From: Strongylocentrotus purpuratus
Taxonomy: Eukaryota; Echinodermata; Echinoidea; Camarodonta; Strongylocentrotidae
Reading direction: 5' to 3'
Assembly (NCBI RefSeq): GCF_000002235.5
Contig: NW_022145610.1
Coordinates: forward strand, 33,939,807-34,003,806
Length of the DNA: 64,000 bases
Below are positions 1 to 10,441 of this stretch, piece after piece (the stretch's first letter is position 1; the number at the start of each line of letters is the position of its first letter). The position numbers were made by a program, and so were the translations under genes. The notes beneath the pieces were generated by a model, which worked only from the letters and a program-made list of their open reading frames with translations, made no database searches and was not told the origin of the DNA.

Positions 1-437
1 TCTCAGCCTTCTTATACTTTCTGTCTCATTACCTATGATTACCTCAATCACAACAATACCCAAAATCTTTAATTTGGTAGTAGCAAACTATCATGTGTTC
101 ACTAAAAATATTTCTTCCTATCAACTTAAAATATAAATCGGAGCGAGTGCCCTCATGCACTCCTCGAAACAAAATTAATTTGCGCAACTTTAAACAATAA
201 TTCCTTCTCCCTGACACAATTAAAAAATCCCTGATTTCTGACAATACTATAATAAATTACTCGGGTTTAAAGAAAAAAAACTTACATGTTACTTACAGGA
301 AGAAAAAAAATATCATTGTACTTGAAAACTTTTGGAATTGCCATAATGTTACTACAACATATTTAAATTACCTTAAATAAATCAAAAGCAAAAAATATAG
401 GTCAGTGCTGGTTGAAATCTAACCGAATGGGGACATC

Positions 438-641
438 TCAAATCTTAATTTTGGCTCTGCTTGGAAATACAGAACGTTTTAAATTCTTCGAAATACACCT
501 GTCAACTATTATGTCGTCTTGTTCATTGTCATCATCTCCTCCACACTCACACAGCTGACAACAAAGTTTATCAACCAGAGGCATGCCAAACAGATTCACA
601 GAAACCAACATAATCACAAAAATGCAACTCATTATGCTCAT
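438..641 (-). CDS. Candidate small secreted Cys-containing peptide ORF
   Basis: A 67-codon ORF begins with ATG in a fair context (GCC before the ATG, G at -3). The first ~19 residues form a hydrophobic stretch that looks like a signal peptide (MSIMSCIFVIMLVSVNLFG). The mature part carries a CC-x2-C-x-C cluster, an acidic Asp/Glu-rich block, a further Cys and a basic tail with a Lys-Arg pair that could be a prohormone cleavage site. I do not recognise the family. No poly(A) signal or splice partner was found, so it may be chance. It is separate in strand and position from the two main genes. Confidence 0.25.
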   Translation of the reverse strand: MSIMSCIFVIMLVSVNLFGMPLVDKLCCQLCECGGDDDNEQDDIIVDRCISKNLKRSVFPSRAKIKI

Positions 642-810
642 GGCTACGTTACAACCAAGGCAATAGTGTGAACTTGATCAACTCTCTACAAAACTAAAAC
701 ACTACATATACAGGCACTTTTACTGACAGGGACTTGGCATCAAACCTGTCTTTTATCAAACTATTTTGGGAGCGTTACAGCGTTTTGAAATATTTAAAAC
801 CAAAATCCTA

Positions 811-1010
811 TCAGAGCATTCGTGCTGATAACGCGAAGGTCGTGGGTTCCGTCTAACGGCCACGCCACGCCGTCTTCTATTATGAGGAAAATAATAGAGT
901 CGAGCTCCGAGTGAAATCAGGTTTTTGTATTGGTCCGCTAGCTATATGACTTTCACTCGGGGGTGGGGTTAGTCTCAAATAGACCACTGTATCAGTGTAT
1001 GATATTATAT
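811..1010 (+). mobile_element. tRNA-Ile-like SINE remnant
   Basis: The stretch from about 811 reads like the anticodon-to-T-arm part of a tRNA-Ile (gctgataacgcgaaggtc, then a degenerate B box ggttccgtct near 845-854). It is followed by unrelated sequence with an inverted pair ccgagtgaaa (907-916) and tttcactcgg (951-960). The 5' acceptor stem and D arm are missing, so it is not a working tRNA gene. A tRNA-derived retroposon is the simplest reading. Confidence 0.5.
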
Positions 1011-1298
1011 TATTAAAATATAAAATACAAAGAAACAAATCCAGAAATAAAGTGCTTGGACACGATTTGAATTACGATGTCACTTGGTAATTATTTAATT
1101 AATATGAATGACAAATCTCATCCATCAAATCAGAATAATAGAAATAATACAACTTATATATAAATGTTGCAATAAATATAATTGCAAAGTATTCTTAAGA
1201 GTAAAAGGGCGACTTAATTCTTACTTAATTAGTTACAGTCTAATGGGGAAGGGAAAGGGTAGGTTAATGGAAATGAAGTTAGTAATTATGGCCACTTA

Positions 1299-1657
1299 GC
1301 TCGCTGATATTTCGATCGAGGACTTGACTTGGAACGGGATGCGACTGGGACGAACTTGGACGAGACTTGGAGAAACTTGACTTGAAGGAACTTGACTTGG
1401 CGGGAACAAAGCTGGACAGGATATAGCAGGAACGAAGCTGGACGTGACTTGGCGGGACTGGAACTTGACGGGTACGGGAACGAAGCTGGACGTGACTTTG
1501 TACTAAACTGGATACAGTTCTTTTATAGCGTGGAACAGACACTTTCCCAAATGACTGGAGCCGAAATTGACATTGAGTTGACTTTAAAATACGGAAGGTG
1601 TATTTCAGAATTTACTCAACCTCTCGAAGTGTCTACACTGTTGCTCGCTGATATTTC
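1299..1657. repeat. Degenerate minisatellite bounded by direct repeats
   Basis: Positions 1320-1500 contain many imperfect copies of a short unit around gaacttgac / gaagctggacgtgactt. The block is bracketed by a 15-base direct repeat, gctcgctgatatttc, at 1299-1313 and 1643-1657. Confidence 0.5.
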
Positions 1658-1737
1658 TCCAACGTACAAATCTTGAAGTATGTTGTATACTGGATATTTG
1701 AAGCACTGATGATTATTAAAGATGTATTAGCAGGAGA

Positions 1738-1840
1738 AGGGTTTCGGATGAGGAGGTTCCAGGTGGGGGTTTCCAAGTGCGGGGGTTCCAAGTGAGGATT
1801 CCAAGTGATGGGGTTCCAAGTGAGGGTTTCATGCAGGGGA
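1738..1840. repeat. Short minisatellite, unit near gggttccaagtgag
   Basis: Five or so imperfect tandem copies of a 14-18 base unit containing ggttccaagtg are visible. No coding role is apparent. Confidence 0.6.
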
Positions 1841-2355
1841 TGGGGGTTTTATACCTAATTACATATTCACAATCTCGATTCTGAGATCTCCTCCTACAAA
1901 ATATTCTTACCCTAAACTTAACTATTTCATTATTATTACTGTAGGTGACTGGGCGGGCATAATACTCGATGGACACTCAAACAGTGTTCCTGAACCATTA
2001 ATCCTAACATTATGATTGGGCAAAAGTAAAAATAAGGGGAAGGAGTAGAAAATACAAATGCTCATTGGTCAGTTGGGGATATTCCTGCTACTACTTTCTT
2101 TGGTGACTCAGCTCCTTTACTCAGAAAACAAATGTTTTGTCTTCCAGCTCAAACTGGTATGCAGAGGGATAATTAATTTGCCTGTTTTCCCACTATTTGC
2201 CTGTTTATAATCAGTCAACACAAACACTGGTTGAATATGAGCTTTGTCTTCAAACATCCTATTCTTGGAATCTTTGGACCAGTGGAAAATGACCAGGTAT
2301 CATCTCACTGTAGTTCGCTGACCTCAGTTAGGAAGAAAGATGATGAAATAGGAGA

Positions 2356-2356
<1 letters not shown>

Positions 2357-2396
<40 letters not shown>

Positions 2397-2486
2397 TCGT
2401 CTCACTGTAGTTTGCTGACCTCCAGTCGAGAGGATGATGCAATAAAAGAGAGAGAGATGCAATAAAAGAGAGAGAGAGAGAGAGAG
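2357..2486. repeat. AG microsatellites
   Basis: Two (AG)n tracts, at about 2357-2393 and 2446-2486, flank a short duplicated phrase (tcactgtagtt with tgctgacctc) that also occurs just upstream of the first tract. Confidence 0.85.
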
Positions 2487-2737
2487 GTGGGGGTTACCTG
2501 GTTTAAAGGGAGATATCTCTACTTCGCTACACATGTGTTGCTGATTTTTTTAAAATTCAATATACCTCATTTAGCTTGGGAATAACCTAATAGTGTTCTT
2601 GATAAAACCCAAGGGCTTTTATTATGTTTTTGGCCTATTCCCCCGTAGCTTATCCTTTTCTGTTTTCTGCTGTTTGTTCAGTTTCTCCTCCTTTTAAAAT
2701 CTTGTTTCTGTATCTTTCTCACCCTATTTCTATCCAT

Positions 2738-3054
2738 CCTGGGGGGTGTTTCACAAAGATCCTAAGTAGAACTTAACTCTAAGTTGGACTTAAAAATTAT
2801 GGACAGCCATTGGAGTCTTTAAATGAAATATATTCAAAAGCAGAAATTCAAGTATTTTAGACTTTTTATTAATTCCACATCCAGAACATGAAATCTCCTT
2901 GATGAAAGAAAATATGAATGATTTCAATAAACAATGAATGCCTTTCAAAATAACTTTTACAAAATATTTTCAAAGATGCTAATGGCTTTCCATATTTTTT
3001 AAGTCCAACTTAGAGATAAGTTCAACTTAAGATCTTTGTGAAACACCCCCCAGG
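2738..3054. mobile_element. MITE with ~70-bp terminal inverted repeats
   Basis: The left arm starts cctggggggtgtttcacaaa and the right arm is its reverse complement, ending at 3054. The first 24 bases match perfectly. The arms stay alignable for about 70 bp with few mismatches, around an AT-rich centre. There is no coding capacity, which fits a non-autonomous DNA transposon. A single arm of the same family lies at about 53036-53082. Confidence 0.85.
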
Positions 3055-3270
3055 TCTCTTTATTTTCACCCTTATTTACTCTCGAACCTTTATACCATTC
3101 TTTCAACCTTTATCCCATTATTTTAATGTTCTTGCCCATTTCCAGATGGTAGTTGCTGACTTGTTGGTCTATGCACTGTTTATCTCTTTTCCTCTTTTTC
3201 TCATCCAGATGGTATGATAGGTCTGTAGACCCAGAGGGTTTCCTAACACTTACCTTTACTTTGTCTGCTC

Positions 3271-3353
3271 AGAGCCAGGAGGGCATTGACTCCTCATGTA
3301 TCGTTACTATCATACAGCACAGCCACTAACAACCACAATGCCTTTCTGGCTCT
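3271..3353. repeat. Short hairpin element, GAGCCAGAAGGGCA family, copy A
   Basis: Arms of 18 bases (agagccaggagggcattg at 3271-3288 and its near reverse complement at 3336-3353, two mismatches) enclose a loop of about 47 bases. The same arm motif recurs at 34294-34335 and 51208-51266, and less clearly near 6846-6904. Confidence 0.6.
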
Positions 3354-6300
3354 TAATTGGCGATATGTATTCAGGCCCCATGTATTAAATTGTGTTAAGT
3401 AATTAATTAATGTTGACTTGACCCAAAGAGTGAAAACAAAGAGTGTGGAAAACTGTAGGAAATGTTTCACCTATTCCCCTTCCCCCTCCTGGCAATAAGG
3501 CTGTAATCCTGTATCATACTTCATACTGCGCTTCCTGCTGGGTGTATATGTATGGGTCTAATCTTAGACCTAGGTCCATGGTCTAATACTTTAGCTTGGT
3601 GGTCAGATCCTTTGTTTAATGTTACTCTTCTTCCTAAGAATGTATCTTGTGTTTGTCCTTGTTGTTTAGTTGTTTCTCCCCCTTTAGCCTTTTAGGTGGA
3701 TGACTTGGCCCATCTTTTGTCTTGCTTTTCCTATTGTGCTTTTCTTTGAGGATCAGGGTTTTCTAAAAGAAGACTCACCATCTTGTCCTTGAATCTGCCA
3801 AACAAAGCCCCTCAAATCCTTTCTTCTTTTTGTCATTCGATAAGCATTGTCTTCTTAAGCTGGCCAAATGCATAAATATAGCTGCTCTAGTCTTGTCAGC
3901 TCAGACTGGAAATGGTGAACGACTCTTGAGTCTATGCAAGACCAAGCCTTTCCATCCAAATATCTAAATGGAATTCGTTCAATTAATTGTTTTCTTCTAT
4001 ACTTGCTCCAAAGATATGGACCATGTAAATATAGCCCCCCCCCCCCCCCATCCCCTAGACAGTTCAGAGCCACAGTTGATTAGCAGATCAGCACAAGACC
4101 AATACTTTTCATAGATTGTTGTAAGTCAAGTGAAGTGAAAGAGGACTGTTATGCAATGCAAGAGACATACCTTGAAGTTTCTGTTAATTCAGATGAGTTT
4201 CATAGGCTACATGTTAAAATTTGGAGAGCATGCATATAAAATGCTGGTAATACTGGTAGGCCTGCATGTACCTGTGTGTACTATGTGACTAATTTATTCT
4301 CCAACTTCAATTAGGTGTGCTTTATGTAAATGTTCACTATGGTTTATAGTATGTTTTTAGTGTGCAAATGGGTGAAAATGATGTAAAGATAGATTTTTAT
4401 TTTGATAAGGTCAGTTTGGCAAAGTTCGTTTAAATTAAGAGGATTGTTACTTAAGTGAGGGTTATGTTTTTGTATTCAAATGAGTCATGCCTTCTCCACA
4501 TTTTATGATACAACTCAATAGATACGTGGGCTTAACTCTAATTAGGGTCCATACACATTATTTGTATGCTCCTGTTGTTATATCCATCTTACACCCACAA
4601 TAGTTTTATTGAAATTGAAAGTCATTTTCTTCCTTTTTAATGACTGGATGATAGTGTTTGGCAATAGCATCCAAGGTTACTGTCCTTATTATCATAGGAA
4701 CCAAATTCTTCCACTGCTATTTTCTTTTTATCTTTTCTCTATGGTCGTTCTCTGAATCTCTGTATTTAAAGCTAGTGGTCAGTTGAAAAATTCTTTTCAC
4801 ACCATTTACTGTAGCGGTCAGTTGGCCACTAATCTGTTGTCCACTATCCCGGTCCAACCATGTGTGAAGGGCAGGGAGTGTGTTATTCACTGGAAGACAA
4901 ATGACCACTAGTCAGCGGTCATATTGAATAGAGCTTGACCATCATGTATTGAGTCATTCGCATTCTTTTACGCTACCTATTGTATCATAGCTTACAGGCC
5001 CTGGATCCTAAAAATACACTTTGTTGCTTGGTAGGATTCTTTTGTGACATTCTAGAGTCAATCCATGGCCGTGATGATAATAGCAGTTGATTTTAGAGCT
5101 TACTATATTTTGTAGCTGTGCGCTGTATATCGGCCTATCATAATGTTTTAATCTGTAAGTGTAATGTGGCTTTTAAAACTGGTTTTGTTTCACCTAGTCA
5201 ATATAAATACTGTCAAAAACTAATAACCTTTTTCTTATTGTTCTTTCCCCATAATCTTGTAAGGAAAAAAAATCTACTGATTGTGAATAGTTGACTAATT
5301 TAAGTTACATCACCATTCAAATGAATCCCTTTAGTGATTTAAGTAATAAAGAGGATAACAATTCTCCTCAGCAGTTTACACAGTTTTCTGGTATTTGTTT
5401 GATCCATCAAAAATGTATAATAAGTCCCTAATTGCACCTGATACTCCCCCTCAACTTACTTTGTTTCCCTCATCCCCTGTGACATTGAATAATGGTATAG
5501 TCCAGCCTGGCCCTTGCTTTGCTATCAGATGACCACCGGGTATTATGTAACCAGGTTTGCTAGGCTTGGCCTTGGTGAGATGTTTCCTATTAGGGTAGTG
5601 ACAAACACAAGTGCTAGTCTACATATTCAAACATTGTTTGTTCATGTTGAGTGGTTGAACAAACAATACTTGCAAAGAGTCAGGCAAGGCCCTATTTTGG
5701 GGTAGTTTATTGGACCAAAGGTATTTAATTGTATATTTCATGGGGTTTTCATCATGCTGTAGTCTTGATAGCGAGTATTGAAGACCACATTTTTGTGAAT
5801 TTTCTTAAAGTATAATAAAAAAAAAGGGTTTGCTAATTAGAACTAGCCTAATGCTTGCAAGCCCCTTGTGTCCAGTATTAGTGAAGGTCACTAGAGGATA
5901 ATTAATAGGCTAGACTTCTTCCCAGCTGTTTTAGTTGAATAGGGTTATCATTTTAGAATGTCATTATGAACATTGAGGCATTATTTTATGTCACATAATT
6001 AACAAACACCCACAATTTTTTTCGATGGTTTTTTTTCAGTAGTGTAAATGGGTTTTATGTATATTCACATTATTGTTTGCAGTAGATTGTCATCTTGGCG
6101 AGTTCAGTTAAAGGGGATACACCCTATAGCATTGATTGGTCAACGTTTGCCAACATAGCAACATGTATTGTTTTAATGGTGGAATACATCCAAATGAATC
6201 CTAACAAGTTGAATTTGAAATACACGTATATTTCTTTGGGAATGGTAGAATCATGGTACAAGGACAAAATGTTTGTGATGTTGACTACACTAGGAACATG

Positions 6301-6840
6301 GCTTTTGAATCGTGGGCTTTTCTCTCTTGCTTTGTGGATGAAACATGTTTACCACTTTAAAATAATTTTAACTTTTGATCCCAAGCTACTTACAGTACTC
6401 TTGTAGCCTATAGCCTACATGTCATGTAGTTATTGTTGGCCTTCTTCTTCTAGGCCTATGTCCTACACCTAGCTGTACCAAACAAAGTTCACTGCATCTA
6501 CCGGTAGACCTAATCAAAACCCCATACCCATTTTCCACATTGACAACCATCATTGTTCATCCCTTTCAACAAAAGATCACTCTCACCAGATGGCCAGAAA
6601 TAGAACAGAGTCCAGACGATGAATCGTCCATATCAAAAGATGACATGAGATAGAATGTGTGAAATACATTTCCATGTGCTTCCTTCATTAGTTGGTGGCA
6701 TTTGGCTCGTAACGGGGGTGTGGCTGGTTGTGAACTTGGGTTGGCAGGTCGGTCACGCGGTTCAAGCAAGGGGCAGTGACAGGGGCAGTGACGTACGTAC
6801 CCATGTCATATTTCTGGTTTAATGGGCATAGCATCGACTA

Positions 6841-6904
6841 GCTGAGAACAAGAAGGGCGATAACCTGCATACTTTAAAACAGTACGAATGCCCTCCTGGC
6901 TCTA
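6841..6904. repeat. Degenerate hairpin, GAGCCAGAAGGGCA family, copy D
   Basis: The left arm gagaacaagaagggcgat and the right arm gaatgccctcctggctct are partial reverse complements around an AT-rich loop. This is the weakest of the four copies. Confidence 0.35.
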
Positions 6905-9783
6905 AATGAATAGTTGCCCTGATAAAACAATTCATCTCGATGGGAAAAACATAACTAAGGAATTAACCACAACTCTGCTTTGTAAATGTGACCCACCAGG
7001 CATTACAGTATACATGTATGTACTTGGTACAGTTTGTAATTTACTGTTCACTTGTGTTAATTAATGGAGTTTCACTTCTCACAATGATTGTCAGTGAATG
7101 TGTTTTTCTTCATCTTGGAAGCGAGTTTTGTTCTTTCTCAATATTTAATGGTCCACCTCAGATAGTCAGGAAACTTTTTTTTGTTATAATTATTTCCAGG
7201 TATAATTCAATCAAGTATAATTACCTCTGTTTTTTCTTGTATACTAAGTTCGCCTAACTGTCTGTGTTCTATGTTTGAACAGATCATTTATTAGTTCTAT
7301 CTTTGAACTCAATGTGCAGCATAGTTACACGTAGCTTTACATCAAGATAGTTATATTCAAGTTCATGACTAGTAATTGGGATGGCTTAGGAGGGGGAAAT
7401 GGGGGGGGGGGGCGGGGCTGAGAGCACTTATTTCCACCAAATTCTGAAATTGCCCCACAAATAGAAAAGAGGCACTATTAATATGTCCTATTAAGGTTTT
7501 TTTCTTCATCCATATAATAGTACAAAAGCAGTTGTATGGGTAGTTTAACCGAAAAGTAACACCGGCAAATACAATTCATATCAATAGTCAATACCAATAT
7601 TTATCATTAACCATTTTTGTTGAAAGAAATTTGACTTTCTAGGAAAAAAGAAAACACTGCTTTGCAAGGACCTTTTTTTATGTGTGCTAAAGGTGAAGAA
7701 TTTGTTTTCTTCTCCATTCCTTGAAGTGCTTCAGGGACCCTAGAGGTAAATAAAGATAAAATGATAATAAAGGTTTGTCTATCTTAGATGATGACATTGA
7801 TTGCATGCTGTATTCAAACATTCTTATCAATTTTATTGTATTTTGTATTTGCTGTTTAAAAATAACCGACCTCAACCTTGTTTTCCTCTGTCACGTCAGA
7901 TTAATTAATTCTTGGTTTGATATTAATGATAAAATAATAACAGGAGGCATTTTCTGTTCCTTCTATGTATAATTTCTATTTTGAACTAGTTCTTAATCTG
8001 TTGAGCACTAGAAGAGGGCACACTTTTACACATCTAACACCATTTTGGCTCTACAGTGTATATTACAGAAAGAGGAATTTTACCTTTGTTAGTACATTTG
8101 GTATGTAGTTTGTCAGTGATCCAGAACACAGACAATTCAGATACTTCTGACTGAAAGGACTTTGAGGATGCAATTGGGACTACTAAATGCAGTCTGGTCA
8201 AAAGGCAAGACAGACTAGCATGTCCTGAAATATGCTTGCATGGGCCAAGCCAAGGTCCAAGCAAACAGACTGACCACTGCTGTCCATCCCTTGTCTTCAG
8301 TGGCCAGACAACCCAAGGACAATGGCCTGACCATTAACAGCATCTTCAGAGAAAGACATTCAAGCCAAAACATGGCAACCTTGGGCATACATTGACTAGT
8401 CTCTTGGCCAGCCGCGTTATTGGACAAACACATCTATTGACTGTCGGAACATTTAGTGTCAATTTTATCGTCATTATATTTAGTTAAAGGTATTACAAAG
8501 TTTTGGTATTGGGTCATGAATTTGGTTCAAATGAACATATTGGAAGCATATGCGATCCTACAATATTCAGTGATCGTTGTGGCGGTTGAGTCTAAAGTTA
8601 TGAAATTGTAAATAATTAACTCTTTATGATGAATAGCTCCCTCTCAAGGTCAAGATATTAATTAACCAACAAAAAATGTTTCTTGACTAAAATCGACTGA
8701 TTAGCTCTTCCTGTTTGGAAATTATATATCTCAACTAAATATTCTGAGATTTTCATGGTCGCAGCTACCATTGTAGCCGGAACGTTTACTTTGAAACAAT
8801 TGGAGTGTTCAAAGCAGGCCTCGCGCCTTAACAGCAGAGAGTAGGCGCTATTTGAAATTTTCAAGATTTACCAGAAGCACCGGTAAATTGTTATATTCAA
8901 TTTTTCTCGAAAGCAGTAGGGTTTTAAGGGCTAAAATTTCTTGTGCTTCTAATACATCCACAGGGACATCCAAATATACCAAAATTGTAAAGAATCACTA
9001 TCCACCCAATTTTCAAAATTTCCCTAAACTTTGTATTACCTTTACTGTAGTGAATGATATTGCAATAATTACTGGTATATATCCTCTGTCCATGCTGAGA
9101 ACCAGAAGGGTGTTTACTCCTGTACTGTATCACATCATTAAAAAAAATACCCCTCTGCAAACAAAAAGTTCTAGCTCTCAACAAACAATATTTAATATGT
9201 TACACAGTTACATAACTGAAATGCTTGGGTCAAACTTTTAAGTGACATGTGTGTTTCTGTTTACTGTACGTATGATTTATCAGATTATAATATTATATTA
9301 TTATATTCTGCTCTTTAATTAGTTTAAAAGAATACACACACTGTTCTCATTCTTTTATTAGACAGTTTAAAGGTGCCCCTGGGACAAAAGGGTCAAGAAT
9401 GTTCTAGCCAAAACTTCTAATCAAATTTTCAAATTTCAAGACACATATCAGTTGATAACTTTTGTATTCAACTTGATGTTGTTGTAATCGTAGGAGTTTA
9501 TTTCCTCTGATCTTGAGATGGCTTCCGACTCTCGAGCATTGCATAATTTGACCATGGACCTATGATTTGACATCCCTAGTCAGAGCTCTTCAGGGTTTCG
9601 TGGAAAATCAACCCCAAAGTCTGTGCATGGACTTTTATTATAAGATTAAGAAATCCATGGTCTGTGTATATCTAATTTGTAAGCACAAAGCTTGGGTAGT
9701 CAACCTTTAATCAAAGAACTAAGGGCGTAGCCAGAGGAGGTATGGTGAGCACCGAAGGCCTTCTATTTTTGTATGACGTACAA

Positions 9784-9806
9784 CCCCCCCCCCCCCCCCC
9801 CCCCCC
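9784..9806. repeat. Poly-C run of about 23 bases
   Basis: This is the longest of many C or G homopolymers in the window. Others include 4035-4049, 7401-7412, 15286-15297, 19260-19277, 20383-20396, 29379-29388, 35668-35681, 36867-36885, 37498-37507, 37937-37950 and 38857-38870. Confidence 0.9.
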
Positions 9807-9910
9807 ATCCCGCCCATCCCCTCCCCCCTTGTCTTCGAAATGGTCTAATGGTCTAGTGCTGAGTAGTGATGCCCATGCATAGAATCTGAACAAGTGGGAA
9901 ATGGGATGTA

Positions 9911-10010
9911 AATGTAATAATAATGATGATAATAAAAACGTTACTTGTAAAGCGCTTACCACCGAAGTCTCTAAGCGCTAGACTTTACCTAGTACCTAAA
10001 CAGGTCCTGT
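9911..10010 (-). mobile_element. ATT-tailed short retroposon 3' end
   Basis: Read on the minus strand, a segment with gcgctt boxes ends in an (ATT/ATC)n tail (taataataatgatgataataa on plus). The element at 26237-26310 has the same layout: agcgctt, then a short gap, then ctaagcgc, with an ATT tail. They look like 3' ends of one family. Confidence 0.45.
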
Positions 10011-10254
10011 TCTTAGATTTAGCAATATCTTCAAGTTAATTAGATATGAGACAGCAGTAGACTTCACGTGGCTCTCACTCTCAAGTCACCATAAGTTAGT
10101 CCTCATCACGGTTCAGCTGCTAGAACAAAGTCTGTTTTTGAAGACTAGCATCTAGGTAAAGAGACTAAAGAAAGGGGATATCATGTCAAATGACCCTCAG
10201 AGGGTTACAAGGTTCAGTCCCTGGATGAATTCAGTTGACCTTAGCCCCTGGTCT

Positions 10255-10441
10255 TTGCCCCTCCCTCTCTTTCTCTCTCCCTTCTTCCACCCTTTCCCTC
10301 CCTCCCTCCTCCCCCTCCCTCCCTACCCACTCTTCTCCCTCTTGCTCTCTCATACACTCTTTCCCCTCTCTCTGTCTCCCATCTCCTCCCTTCTTCACAC
10401 CCCTTTTCTCTCTCTCTCTCTCTTCCCTTTCTCTCTCTCTG
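10255..10441. repeat. CT-rich low-complexity tract
   Basis: Nearly pure pyrimidine on the plus strand (tccctcc, tctctctc). It makes long but meaningless open frames on both strands. Confidence 0.85.

Noticed and set aside
811..870. Intact tRNA-Ile gene
   Set aside because: The 5' acceptor stem and D arm are missing and the B box is degenerate.
4741..4925. Inverted pair ctagtggtca / tgaccactag
   Set aside because: Only about ten bases pair and no matching copy was found, so it is too weak to call an element.
6095..6406. 103-codon open frame with hydrophobic stretches
   Set aside because: Starts at TTG, with no family match I recognise and no splice support.
8852..9241. 129-codon open frame on plus strand
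   Set aside because: Starts at TTG, has no recognisable domain and AT-rich composition, and an opposite-strand frame overlaps it. Probably chance.
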